From Paenibacillus nasutitermitis (GTDB lineage Bacteria > Bacillota > Bacilli > Paenibacillales > Paenibacillaceae): a stretch of 64,000 nt of DNA. Both the position numbers and the translations under genes were made by a program. The stretch covers positions 1,426,001 to 1,490,000 of the forward strand of contig NZ_BMHP01000002.1 of assembly GCF_014641075.1 (NCBI RefSeq), read 5' to 3'. Below the pieces are notes generated by a model that searched no databases, was not told the origin of the DNA, and was given only the letters and a program-made list of their open reading frames with translations. Of this stretch, positions 9,696 to 18,401 are shown in pieces (within the stretch, counting starts at the first letter, position 1; each line of letters starts with the position of its first letter).

Positions 9696-10872
9696 GCCGT
9701 TCCCCCTGCAGTTTTCTCCAGGCCCATAGAAAAGGGCGGAGTGGTAGATAAAGAAAATGGAGCGTTTTGGGCAGCGGCAGCGTCTTGGCATCCTCGGGAT
9801 AAGGAAACAGGAAGCTAAGCATGAACAACCCCCGCTGCTGAACCGTCATAAGCGAGAACAGATGGCGCTTGTGATAGCGCTCGACTTCCTCGGGCAAAGG
9901 TAAAGTATGCAGCTGAACCATCCTACTGATGTAGAACATCGCTTCTTCCGCCAGCTTTCCCGGCCTGTTCCCGGCCATGAGCGGCAGCAGCGCCGGCTGC
10001 GGCCAGACGTCCAGCAGCTGTGATGCCAACACAAGCGCCTGCCCGCCAATATGCGTCGTCCGATTGGCCTTCAGCAGCCGTTTCAACATAACCGGATCGG
10101 GGCTTTGCACGAGGATCTGCTTGATATCCAGCAGCCAGCGGAGCCGGGACCATCCGTGACGCGCGCCGTGGGTAACAAGGAACAGGAACAAATCCTCCTT
10201 TCCCAAATAGAACAGCGGATGAGAGGAGACCGGGCTAAGTCTTCTGCGGCTCCACAGCTGCTCGAAGCCCGGCTCCTTCGAAGGCGCCGGATTTAGCCGC
10301 CAGTGCAGCTCCACCTTAATCCCGGTGCGCGGATGGATAAACGTCGTATGATGATGACGCCATTTCCAGTCATTCAGCACGGAATCAATATAATCGTCCT
10401 TCCTGTAACCAAGCTCCTCCAGCTTCTTCTCCGCCCGGAAGAGATCCTTGATCGGGATCAGAATATCCAGATCGCAGGAAGTGCGATGCGAGATATCCCC
10501 ATACAGATCAACGGCCAGCACAGGTCCCTTGAGAAAAAGAGACCGGATCCCGATACCTTCAAAAACCTGGCAGATCCGCTCCATCTCTCCGCTTAGGCCG
10601 AGCATAATAAACGTATTATTGCAGTATTCCTGATAAAATCCCCGCAGAACAGGAGCAGGTACATAACCGGAGCCGATTTCCTTCAGTTTGGTATATAGAT
10701 AGGGGTGGACACGATGATGCCGGGCCAGCTTAATGAAAGCATCCCAATCCATATCAGCAAACAGACCGGCTTGTTCCGTCCAGGCGTCATTCTTATCAAC
10801 CGCCAAAATCCGGAGCAGCAGCTGCAGGGGAAGAGAAAGCTTTTGCTTATCAAGCCTATAAATATCGACCAT
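9667..10872 (-). CDS. Nucleotidyltransferase-family protein (NTP_transf_5 type)
   Basis: A 401-residue protein. The block FLKGPVLAVDLYGDISHRTSCDLDILI carries the nucleotidyltransferase-type acidic DLDIL motif of the uncharacterised NTP_transf_5 family, followed by an EKKLEELGYR helix and LHWRLNPAP, also typical. Members occur in polysaccharide and peptide-modification clusters, but no reaction is established. It is the first gene of a block read from its own candidate promoter at about 10.92 kb, which carries a SinR-like operator. Start ATG 10872 follows GGAG. Function within EPS synthesis (nucleotide or nucleotide-like transfer to a sugar or lipid) is an inference. Confidence 0.75.
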   Translation of the reverse strand: MVDIYRLDKQKLSLPLQLLLRILAVDKNDAWTEQAGLFADMDWDAFIKLARHHRVHPYLYTKLKEIGSGYVPAPVLRGFYQEYCNNTFIMLGLSGEMERICQVFEGIGIRSLFLKGPVLAVDLYGDISHRTSCDLDILIPIKDLFRAEKKLEELGYRKDDYIDSVLNDWKWRHHHTTFIHPRTGIKVELHWRLNPAPSKEPGFEQLWSRRRLSPVSSHPLFYLGKEDLFLFLVTHGARHGWSRLRWLLDIKQILVQSPDPVMLKRLLKANRTTHIGGQALVLASQLLDVWPQPALLPLMAGNRPGKLAEEAMFYISRMVQLHTLPLPEEVERYHKRHLFSLMTVQQRGLFMLSFLFPYPEDAKTLPLPKTLHFLYLPLRPFLWAWRKLQGERHEKGIDRLL

Positions 10873-10889
10873 AGGGTTCTCCTTCGCAT

Positions 10890-10943
10890 GTCTACCATAA
10901 CGAACAAAATATCGAATATTGTTCTATAAAACGAACACACTCT
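10890..10943 (-). promoter_or_regulatory. Candidate internal EPS promoter with SinR-like operator
   Basis: On the plus strand GTTCTATAAAACGAAC at 10921-10936 differs at two bases from the 16-mer found at 22631 and 24731. On the minus strand it is followed at once by AATATT (10915-10920), a possible -10, as at the EPS and sinR promoters; the -35 position (10938-10943) reads AGAGTG, which is poor. A second half site, ATAACGAAC, ends at 10905, 31 bp away. It sits in the only 98-bp gap of this part of the operon, before the nucleotidyltransferase gene. Confidence 0.55.
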
Positions 10944-10970
10944 CAGAGTAACATCCTATGGGTAATGTTG

Positions 10971-12173
10971 TCAATTAGGAAGAAATGAGGCTATGCACCT
11001 GCTCCCTGTTTCCTGTACAGCAGCATTCATTGTCCGCCGGATGCAGCTGATGACACGCTGCTGCTCAACTTCAAGCATTCCTGAGCCTGATGGCAGGCAG
11101 AGCCCTGTAGCGAATAAATCATCCGATACACTCCTGCCCTCATGCCTGTAATAACGGCTGCCGGCCAGCAGCGGCTGCCTGTGCAGCGGCTTCCATACCG
11201 GACGCGCCTCGATATTCTCCTCATGTAAGGCTTGAAGAATGCGAGGCGACGTTAATCCCGCTTCCCGTTCATCCAGCGTCAGCGCGGTCAGCCAGCGGTT
11301 GGTTCTTGTGCCTTCAAGCTCCGGCATGAAGGAAATGCCGGGAAGCCCGGCCAGCTCTCTGCGGTAGGTCGCAAAAATCTCCCGGCGGGCCTCCACACGT
11401 TCATTCAGCACCTGCAGCTGCGCCCGGCCTACTCCTGCCAGAAGATTGCTGAGCCGGTAATTGTAGCCCATTTGGCTATGTTCGTAATGCTGCGCCGGAT
11501 CTCTGGCCTGGGTCGCCAGAAAACGCGCTTGTTTCAGCATCCCGGCATCCTCGGACAGCAGCATGCCTCCGCCGGAGGTGGTAATGATCTTGTTGCCGTT
11601 AAAGGAATAAATGCCAAATTTGCCGAATGTCCCGCTTGCTTTTCCGTGATAGGTGGAGCCCAGCGACTCGGCGGCATCCTCAATGACGGGAACCCCGTAA
11701 CGCCCACAGAGCGTGAGGATTTCGTCCATCCTGGCGCATTGTCCATACAAATGGACGACGATCACCGCTTTAGGCAATGCGCCTTCGAGCTCCGCATCCT
11801 TCAGCGCAGTCTCCAATGCCTGGGGAGACATGTTCCAGGTCTGCGGTTCCGAATCGATCAGCACCACCTCGCCACCCATATACAAAATGGGATTGGCGCT
11901 GGCGATGAATGTCAGCGTCGAGCAGAATACCCGGTCGCCGTGATTGACTTGAAGCAGCCGCAGCGCCAGATGAATCGCTGCCGTTCCCGAGCTGACGGCC
12001 GCAGCGCCGAATGCGCCCACATGTTTCGCCATCTCCTGTTCGAAGGCATCGACATGCGGCCCTACAGGCGCAATCCAATTGTCGGCAAAAGCCTCGCCGA
12101 TATAGTCCTGTTCCCTGCCGCTCATATGCGGAGCCGACAAATAGATCCGCTTCTTTTGCTCATTCACAACCAT
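10971..12173 (-). CDS. DegT/DnrJ/EryC1/StrS aminotransferase (EpsN/PglE-like)
   Basis: A PLP-dependent sugar aminotransferase of about 400 residues. YLSAPHMSGREQDYIGEAF, AVSSGTAAIHLALRLL, VIEDAAESLGSTYHG and FSFNGNK-type segment YSFNGNKIITTSGGGML (the lysine is the PLP Schiff base) give the family clearly. It would aminate C4 of the UDP-4-keto-6-deoxy sugar made by the EpsC-like dehydratase at 20634-22481, giving a bacillosamine-type UDP-4-amino sugar. ATG 12173 is preferred to the GTG one codon upstream. No EpsM/PglD-type acetyltransferase is found nearby, which leaves open how the amine is capped. Confidence 0.9.
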   Translation of the reverse strand: MVVNEQKKRIYLSAPHMSGREQDYIGEAFADNWIAPVGPHVDAFEQEMAKHVGAFGAAAVSSGTAAIHLALRLLQVNHGDRVFCSTLTFIASANPILYMGGEVVLIDSEPQTWNMSPQALETALKDAELEGALPKAVIVVHLYGQCARMDEILTLCGRYGVPVIEDAAESLGSTYHGKASGTFGKFGIYSFNGNKIITTSGGGMLLSEDAGMLKQARFLATQARDPAQHYEHSQMGYNYRLSNLLAGVGRAQLQVLNERVEARREIFATYRRELAGLPGISFMPELEGTRTNRWLTALTLDEREAGLTSPRILQALHEENIEARPVWKPLHRQPLLAGSRYYRHEGRSVSDDLFATGLCLPSGSGMLEVEQQRVISCIRRTMNAAVQETGSRCIASFLPN

Positions 12174-12208
12174 CACTCACTTTCTTGTTGTACTTTCTCT
12201 GTTCAGCA

Positions 12209-12913
12209 TTATGTGGTCTGACGATAAGTGAACAGATGCTTCAGCGCCTTCAGCACGGCCAGTTCTTTCAGATCGCGGATGTGATAATGGGCCTGATAAG
12301 GATGCTCCGCGCGAACCCCGGCATATACCCCGTGCTGTCTGCTCACCTGTATCGTCGTCCATCCGAGCCGGTTTGCGGCTACAAAATCTTTGGTCACATT
12401 ATCCCCCACATACAAGCATTGATAATGGGGAACGCCCATTTGCCTGCTCGCCGTTTCATAAGGGAGCGGGCTTGGCTTCCAATGATTCCTGCCCAGCGCA
12501 TCCGTCAGGACGATGGAATGAAAGGAATTTGCCAGATTCAGTGCCCGGACCTTCTGCTCCTGGGCAACCAGATAACCGTCGGAGATCAGTCCCAGCTTGA
12601 CATCCTTGTCCAGGTTGTCGAGTACCCATCCCGCATCCTCCAGCAGATTGATGTCAGGGCGGTGCGACCGGTAGCAATCCACCAGCTCCGCTACAAGCTT
12701 GTCCTCAGCCGGGATGCCATGCTGCTCCAGCGCCCGGTTAAAGATAACCCCTTTGACCCCCTCATGCAGAAGAGAAGCCGCCGTTTCGTAGAAACCGGCG
12801 ACTCCATGATGCTCCTTGACCCAATGTCCCACAGCCTTGAAGCCGCTTAAGGTATAATTTTTTTCCAGATACAGTGTATCATCCAGATCGAACACGACGG
12901 CTTTAATGCTCAT
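12209..12913 (-). CDS. HAD-superfamily hydrolase
   Basis: A 234-residue HAD phosphatase. The N-terminal KAVVFDLDDTLY holds motif I (nucleophile Asp and acid Asp), LGLISDGYLVAQEQK is motif II and HYQCLYVGDNVTKDFVAAN is motif IV with the metal-binding aspartates. The gene starts inside the stop of the ATP-grasp gene (ATGA overlap at 12910-12913). HAD and ATP-grasp pairs like this recur in capsule clusters, where they are thought to make or attach a small group, but the substrate is unknown. Confidence 0.88.
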   Translation of the reverse strand: MSIKAVVFDLDDTLYLEKNYTLSGFKAVGHWVKEHHGVAGFYETAASLLHEGVKGVIFNRALEQHGIPAEDKLVAELVDCYRSHRPDINLLEDAGWVLDNLDKDVKLGLISDGYLVAQEQKVRALNLANSFHSIVLTDALGRNHWKPSPLPYETASRQMGVPHYQCLYVGDNVTKDFVAANRLGWTTIQVSRQHGVYAGVRAEHPYQAHYHIRDLKELAVLKALKHLFTYRQTT

Positions 12914-13896
12914 AAGCTTAGCTCCTTTGTAAAGAAAGCATCGTCATAACGAAGCATGGTCAGATCCTCATCCCAGCTGTCATCCCGCTCTCCACTGAAG
13001 CGCTCTCCCCTCCCCAGCATCAGGGTCCACAGCGGAAAATCCGCTCCAGCTTCGATGGCAAGCGGAATACCTCCACCGAAACGGGGATTGATCTCAATGA
13101 ATGTTATTTCGCCACTTGTCTGTTTGAAGCATTGCAGCGTAATGCATCCCACCGGCCCGGGCAGCGCGCTCACCACCTGCCGGACAGCGCGGATGACACT
13201 CTCATCCTTCCGGGTTACTCCTTTGCTGACCTCGCCAGCCCGCGTTTCCATTCGCAGGCGCGGCACAATGGCTTTGACCGCGCCGTGAAAATCCAGCATG
13301 ACATCGACGGTATATTCTTCGCCGCTCACGAGTTCCTGGACCATCGCTTCCGGAATATAATCCTTGAAGAAATCCAGCTCCCGCTCATTGCGGATGATCG
13401 TAACCCCTTGACTGGAGCTGCCTCTCCTGGGCTTGATCAGCAGCGGGAAAACGAACTGCTTCAGCCGGATTTCCTCCTCGCTGTAAACCTTCGGGGTACG
13501 GATGCCATTCGCATTAAAGAAAGCAAAGGTTTTCAACTTGTCCGAGGCCAGCTCGTTGAGCTCGATACTGGAGAGCAGCAGACGGATCTGATGCTGCTCG
13601 AACAAGGCTTTATGTGCCGCCAGCAGCACCAATTCCGTATCGATCAGCGGGATGACCAAATGAATCCGCTCTTCTTTGCACAATTCCAGCAGCGCATCCA
13701 CATAGCGGGGATCCGTCACTCTCGGCACAAGCGCATGGCGGTCCCCGGCAAAGGCGGCAGGCGCGCTTGGCTTGATATCCGCCGTCACGACCTTGCCTTG
13801 AATACCGTGGCGCGCATAAGCCTCTTTGAATTTGCGGATGAGACTGACTCTGCGCCCGGAGCTTGTGAACAGGATATTCAGGTCATTCATATTCAA
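12910..13896 (-). CDS. ATP-grasp domain protein
   Basis: A 328-residue carbamoyl-phosphate-synthase-like ATP-grasp protein. It begins ILFTSSGRRVSLIRKFKEA, then has FPLLIKPRRGSSSQGV (ATP-binding lysine and glycine-rich loop), MVQELVSGEEYTVDVM and FIEINPRFGGGIPLA with the metal-binding Glu and Asn. Such enzymes join a carboxylate to an amine or other nucleophile through an acyl-phosphate. It overlaps both neighbours by four bases. Given the aminotransferase two genes on, ligation of an amino or carboxylic acid to the amino sugar is a reasonable but untested idea. Confidence 0.85.
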   Translation of the reverse strand: MNMNDLNILFTSSGRRVSLIRKFKEAYARHGIQGKVVTADIKPSAPAAFAGDRHALVPRVTDPRYVDALLELCKEERIHLVIPLIDTELVLLAAHKALFEQHQIRLLLSSIELNELASDKLKTFAFFNANGIRTPKVYSEEEIRLKQFVFPLLIKPRRGSSSQGVTIIRNERELDFFKDYIPEAMVQELVSGEEYTVDVMLDFHGAVKAIVPRLRMETRAGEVSKGVTRKDESVIRAVRQVVSALPGPVGCITLQCFKQTSGEITFIEINPRFGGGIPLAIEAGADFPLWTLMLGRGERFSGERDDSWDEDLTMLRYDDAFFTKELSL

Positions 13897-14492
13897 GACC
13901 GTTCCACACTCCCTTCAAATACCGGCATCGTGGCATGCGCGCTGTTCTGAATGCCTTCGGAGAACAATACCTTCTTGACCGACAACAGCAGGATGCCGGC
14001 ATCCAGACGCAGACTGCGGTTGTCCACATACCACAGGTCAAGCGCAAACTTCTCTTCCCAGGATATCGCGTTGCGCCCATTAATCTGAGCCCATCCGGTA
14101 ATGCCCGGCTTCACTTCATGGCGCCTTGCCTGATCCTGCGTATACAAGGGCAGATAGTCCATCAGCAGCGGCCTTGGACCGACCAGACTCAGATCGCCGC
14201 GGACCACATTCCACAACTGCGGCAGCTCGTCAAGGCTGTACTTCCTCAGCCATCTGCCGAATGGAGTAAGCCTTATGGCATCGGGCAGCGGCTGGCCGCT
14301 GTCGTCAAGAGCATCTAGCATCGTTCTGAATTTCATCATCTGAAAAGGTTTCCCATGCAATCCCGGGCGCCACTGCCTGAACAACACCGGCGAGCCCAGC
14401 TTGATCCGCACCAGAACCGCCAGCACCGCCACTACCGGCAGAAAGAACAGAAGCAGCGGGGCTGCAAGAAGAAGATCCACAAAACGTTTCAC
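13893..14492 (-). CDS. Phosphoglycosyl transferase (EpsL/PglC-like)
   Basis: A small monotopic phosphoglycosyl transferase of 199 residues that starts EPS repeat synthesis by moving a phosphosugar from UDP to undecaprenyl phosphate. One N-terminal re-entrant hydrophobic segment (KRFVDLLLAAPLLLFFLPV) is followed by FRQWRPGLHGKPFQMMKFRTM, the Asp-Glu catalytic dyad in KYSLDELPQLWNV, LSLVGPRPLL and KPGITGWAQINGRN. The length equals the minimal PglC type, without the long N-terminal domain of WbaP. It is coupled to its neighbours by four-base overlaps. Confidence 0.93.
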   Translation of the reverse strand: MKRFVDLLLAAPLLLFFLPVVAVLAVLVRIKLGSPVLFRQWRPGLHGKPFQMMKFRTMLDALDDSGQPLPDAIRLTPFGRWLRKYSLDELPQLWNVVRGDLSLVGPRPLLMDYLPLYTQDQARRHEVKPGITGWAQINGRNAISWEEKFALDLWYVDNRSLRLDAGILLLSVKKVLFSEGIQNSAHATMPVFEGSVERS

Positions 14493-15220
14493 AGCATATC
14501 CCTCATTTTTGAGATTAATTTGGGGCCGACTATCCGGCTGGCCGCTCTCTTGATCGAGCTTCTCACGCGAATATGCGCCGGAAGCCAGGATTGTGCGAAA
14601 TGGTGAATCGTGCAGCTCTCCGAAGTTATGAAATTCGCACCATTAATATAATCATAAGGACTGAAATAGGTTCTGGGATAGAAAACGACCCCTCCGTCTA
14701 GCACTTGATGCTCGCCGTTTAATACCAGTCCCCGCCTTTCACTGATGCGGCTGATTACCGCCGTGTTGGTCGTCGTATCGCAGCTGCCGTCCTCCCGTAG
14801 AAAGCTCCGGTTCCGGTAATCGAGCAGCAGCTCTTCGATCCACGGATGCTTCCTGGCGGCTCCCATCGTTCCGGATTGAAGAAAATGCCCGTCCTCGAAC
14901 CCCGAGAAAGCCTCGTGATTCAGGAACCGGTCCAGCGGTTTGACCACCTCGACATCGGTATCCATATAGATGCCGCCCTGGTGATACAGAGCATACAATC
15001 GGACATAATCGCTCACGAAGGCATATTTGCGGGCTGCATAGGCTTCTTCCACATAACGGTTGGAATGAATGTCGAAGGTATCCTCATTCCATTCCATAAA
15101 CTGATAGCCGTTCAAATGCCTCTGCCAGCTGCTTATGCATTTGAGCATCAGCTTGGGCTTTGGTCCGCGGCCGAACCAGCAGTAGTGTACAATGCGCGGA
15201 ATCCGGGGTGAGGCTGACAC
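14489..15220 (-). CDS. GT32-like capsular glycosyltransferase
   Basis: RIPRIVHYCWFGRGPKP at the N-terminus and GGIYMDTDVEVVKPLD, with the DXD metal site, place it with the GT32/TcdA-TcdB sugar-binding type of transferases found in capsule clusters. GTG at 15220 is preferred because GGAGG lies seven bases before it; the frame is open to a TTG at 15247. About 243 residues is usual. The stop overlaps the phosphoglycosyl transferase gene by four bases. It adds one sugar to the repeat; donor unknown. Confidence 0.87.
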   Translation of the reverse strand: MSASPRIPRIVHYCWFGRGPKPKLMLKCISSWQRHLNGYQFMEWNEDTFDIHSNRYVEEAYAARKYAFVSDYVRLYALYHQGGIYMDTDVEVVKPLDRFLNHEAFSGFEDGHFLQSGTMGAARKHPWIEELLLDYRNRSFLREDGSCDTTTNTAVISRISERRGLVLNGEHQVLDGGVVFYPRTYFSPYDYINGANFITSESCTIHHFAQSWLPAHIRVRSSIKRAASRIVGPKLISKMRDML

Positions 15221-15234
15221 ATGCACTCCTCCTT

Positions 15235-16308
15235 TTAAAATGGCCAAATCAGATAAGCGCTTCTGTAATCAAGTCCCAGCGTAATCACATTCTCATAGAA
15301 GAAAAAAATCAAGTACAGGATCACCATCGTAAAATAGATCAGCTTCCGATCCTTCTTCCGGAAACACAGAATGATCCATGTCATCAAAATGATTTGATAA
15401 AGGCTGAAATAGATGGCCATACGCGCAAATATCCAGTTCTGTGTAGAAATAACCATCAGAACGAAGCCCAAAGTAGCCAAATTAACGATAATATCCACTT
15501 TGGGAAAAACCGTCCGCAGCTTCTCCCGGCCCATGAACGCAATCACCAGCGGCACGGAGTCAATTAACACCCGGAGCACATTGGCCCCGCCCTCGGAGAA
15601 GGTGCTGTACTGACCGTATTGGGTGTCTTTGATCGCCGTGAACAGCATATCCGAAAACTGGTTGTACCCCATGACAATAGCGATAGCCAGCAGGAGCATG
15701 CCGAAGGTGGCTCCTGTCCAGGCTTTGCGGCGAACGATGAAATACAGCGGAATCATGACCAGGGCGCTTTGATGGAAGAAGGAAGCTACCAGTACGACCG
15801 ACATGTACTTGTACACATTGCCCTCAAGCAAGTACTTCGTAGCGGCAAAAGCGATTGCAGCAGCCAAATACTGCCTGATGCCGTTCATCGAAACAATGAA
15901 GGCGCCTGTCGTGATATATAGGTACAACCCCAGCTCGAACAGTCTTGTATAGCGGTACAGCACAAGCACGATCAGCGCATTGGTGATCAAGGCGGTAACG
16001 AATATAAGTATTTGGGGGTCGTCCGACATTGACTTCAACGCCATTTGCAACAGATTGAAGCCCATGTCCTTCTGCTGAATCACATAATCCCAGCGAAAAT
16101 CGGTCTCTTTGTAGCTGTGCATATAGAAGAAGGTATCCCCGATATTGAGGCGCAGTCCGGCAACGAGGATCAGTGCGAGAGCAGCCATAACCGCCAACAT
16201 CTTATTCGGATTGATCAGCGCGGGTCCCGATGTGGAAGGAATAGCGAAATACCTCGCCATCCAGGCAAAACCAGACACAAGCAGCAAATCCAGCCACAAA
16301 ATCGGCAT
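15235..16308 (-). CDS. EpsG-family polysaccharide polymerase
   Basis: A membrane protein with about ten predicted helices (for example MLAVMAALALILVAGLRL and ALIVLVLYRYTRLFELGLYLYI). Segments LRLNIGDTFFYMHSY and GAFIVSMNGIRQYLAAAI are characteristic of the EpsG/Wzy-like family that joins repeat units outside the membrane. ATG at 16308 is favoured, seven bases after GGAGGAG; a TTG at 16329 is in frame. It is flanked by transferases in the EPS operon. As no other Wzy is seen, it is the probable polymerase. Confidence 0.85.
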   Translation of the reverse strand: MPILWLDLLLVSGFAWMARYFAIPSTSGPALINPNKMLAVMAALALILVAGLRLNIGDTFFYMHSYKETDFRWDYVIQQKDMGFNLLQMALKSMSDDPQILIFVTALITNALIVLVLYRYTRLFELGLYLYITTGAFIVSMNGIRQYLAAAIAFAATKYLLEGNVYKYMSVVLVASFFHQSALVMIPLYFIVRRKAWTGATFGMLLLAIAIVMGYNQFSDMLFTAIKDTQYGQYSTFSEGGANVLRVLIDSVPLVIAFMGREKLRTVFPKVDIIVNLATLGFVLMVISTQNWIFARMAIYFSLYQIILMTWIILCFRKKDRKLIYFTMVILYLIFFFYENVITLGLDYRSAYLIWPF

Positions 16309-16358
16309 TGCCATTCTCCTCCTCCCCAATGGGTATTTCCGTCAGCTGTATATCTTTT

Positions 16359-17264
16359 TTAGCCGCCTATCTCATTTACAGCCGCCCTGTTTGTCTTCTG
16401 AATATACAGATAGAGCAAGCAACCCAGCGGCAAAGCTAGCAGGGTCGTCCACTTGCATGGAGACTCGCGCAGAAACCGGCGGCTGCCCGACATCAGACTG
16501 CTGGATACATAATGCACGCTTTCCCGCAGACGCTCCTTGAAGGAAGGTGCGTAACGCATGGCGATTTTGCGGAAAAACCGGAAGCCCTGCGGATTTCGCC
16601 GGTACTGTCGGATCATGTTCATGCTTGACCCGTCAGGCCTGTATTCGACGATACAGAGCGGCTCATTCATCACGAGCAGCGGATACTGCTGGTCAATCAG
16701 AATATATTTGCAGGAAAGCGGACAATATTTCTCCCCCTGAAAGATGGGGTATGGCGGGGATTTCCGGGTAAGCTCCGAGCGGTAGACCAGTTTCTTATCC
16801 CCTTTAACCCCATGCTTGGCATAAAGGTCGGTAAGCGTGGAGGCCTTAAGTCCTTCGGGCATTGCCGTTCCGATCCAGCTTCCATCCGGAGCTGCATCCA
16901 GCCCGACAATTCCCGCATAGTTCCGGCTGCCATAGGCCTGCCAGAACGTGATGATCCGCTCCACCGCATCGTCCGTCATATAATCATCAGAATCGATACA
17001 GACGTTTAGCTCCGTATCGATTCTCTCGTAAGCGGCATTATGTGCGCTATGCATGCCTTGATTCTCCTGATAATGATAACGGATCGGCACCAGACCTTCC
17101 CTGATCCAGCCTGCAACAAGATCCCGTGTCCCGTCCCCGGAGCCGTCATCGATAATAAGCCAGAGAAAATCCCGGCAGCTCTGACGTTTGAGACTCTCAT
17201 AACACAGATGCAGCGTATAGGCTCGATTATAAGTGGGTGTAAATACAGTCAGTAGCGGGCTCAA
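16359..17264 (-). CDS. Glycosyltransferase, GT2 family
   Basis: A 301-residue GT-A enzyme: LLTVFTPTYNRAYTLHLCYE at the N-terminus, WLIIDDGSGDGTRDLV and NVCIDSDDYMTDDAVE are the GT2 motifs. TTG start at 17264 lies seven bases after AGGAGAG. A hydrophobic segment near the C-terminus (LLALPLGCLLYLYI) may hold it to the membrane. It is part of the EPS assembly line between the polymerase and an EpsF-like transferase. Confidence 0.9.
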   Translation of the reverse strand: MSPLLTVFTPTYNRAYTLHLCYESLKRQSCRDFLWLIIDDGSGDGTRDLVAGWIREGLVPIRYHYQENQGMHSAHNAAYERIDTELNVCIDSDDYMTDDAVERIITFWQAYGSRNYAGIVGLDAAPDGSWIGTAMPEGLKASTLTDLYAKHGVKGDKKLVYRSELTRKSPPYPIFQGEKYCPLSCKYILIDQQYPLLVMNEPLCIVEYRPDGSSMNMIRQYRRNPQGFRFFRKIAMRYAPSFKERLRESVHYVSSSLMSGSRRFLRESPCKWTTLLALPLGCLLYLYIQKTNRAAVNEIGG

Positions 17265-17279
17265 AGCGGCACTCTCCTC

Positions 17280-18401
17280 TTACCTGGCGTCAGCGGCAGC
17301 CAAACGGTTGATGTAATATTCGCCGAGCCACTTGGCCATGACCCCTGTATCATAGCCCTGTTTACGCAGCGCTTCGGCCGTGTCCTCATGCTCATAGGTG
17401 CTCTCCAGGATGTACCTTGCCCAGGCTTCCGGCGATTCTTGCAAGCTGGCGTATTGAAGCCTTCCGGTCACATCGGCTTCCCTTGTGATGGCGTCGGAAA
17501 CGACGCATTTCAGACCTGCAGCCTGCGCTTCGATCAGTACGACCGGCAGCCCCTCGAACCGGGAAGGAAACAGAAACAGATCCATCCCCTGCAGCAGCCT
17601 GGAAATATCCGTCCGGACGCCGAGGAATCTGATGTGCTGCGACAAGCCAAGCTTCTCCGCCTTGCGCTGCATCGCCGACTTCAACTGGCCTTCGCCTGCA
17701 AGCACCAGCAGCGCATCCGGATTCCGGTGGTGAACGGCCTGAAACACATCGATGAGAAACTCGTGGTTTTTCTGCATGTTGAATCTTCCGATATGACCAA
17801 TAACGAGGCGTCCTTCCGCATTCAACTCATCTCGGATTTGATGCCTGACAGCGGGTTGAAATGAAAATTCCTGAACAGGTACGGCATTATGCATGACAAT
17901 CAGCGGGCTCTGTCCATGAATCCTTCTGCCAAACAGCCATTCCCCCGCCTTGCGTGAGCAAGCGAAATAACTGTTGGGGTGATCCTTCATGGCGTACCTG
18001 GCATAAAGCCGGAAAGGGAGCTTCTTATCGAATCCAAGATCACTGAGGTGACTATGGGCAATGCGGCAGGGAACCCCGGCTTTTCTGGCGGCCCGCAGCA
18101 CAAAGCTGCTGTTCTCATTGATATGGGCATGAACCAGGCCATACTCCGGATGCTCTGCAAAAAAGATGTCCAGCTGCTTAAAATACGACCGGTAGGCGCC
18201 GGGTCTGATCTGCGGCATGCGGTGGATTTTGCCGCCCAACGCAAGGATCTCATCATCATAATGGCCCTGCCCGGCACGGTGCACCATGAAATCAAACTGG
18301 ATTTTAGCGCGATCCATTTGCCTGTAGTAATTCATAATCATCGTCTCCAGGCCGCCGCGGTTCATCACGGTTACCACCTGCAAAATTCGAACCGGTCTCA
18401 T
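17280..18401 (-). CDS. Glycosyltransferase, GT4 family (EpsF-like)
   Basis: A 373-residue GT-B enzyme. RILQVVTVMNRGGLETMIMN and YGLVHAHINENSSF in the acceptor domain, VIGHIGRFNMQKNHEFLI and FPSRFEGLPVVLIEAQAAGL in the donor domain fit the EpsF branch of GT4. ATG 18401 has a strong GGAGGGAG site. The upstream GT2 gene runs 98 bases into this gene in another frame, an unusually long overlap. Its job is to add a sugar to the EPS repeat. Confidence 0.92.
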   Translation of the reverse strand: MRPVRILQVVTVMNRGGLETMIMNYYRQMDRAKIQFDFMVHRAGQGHYDDEILALGGKIHRMPQIRPGAYRSYFKQLDIFFAEHPEYGLVHAHINENSSFVLRAARKAGVPCRIAHSHLSDLGFDKKLPFRLYARYAMKDHPNSYFACSRKAGEWLFGRRIHGQSPLIVMHNAVPVQEFSFQPAVRHQIRDELNAEGRLVIGHIGRFNMQKNHEFLIDVFQAVHHRNPDALLVLAGEGQLKSAMQRKAEKLGLSQHIRFLGVRTDISRLLQGMDLFLFPSRFEGLPVVLIEAQAAGLKCVVSDAITREADVTGRLQYASLQESPEAWARYILESTYEHEDTAEALRKQGYDTGVMAKWLGEYYINRLAAADAR

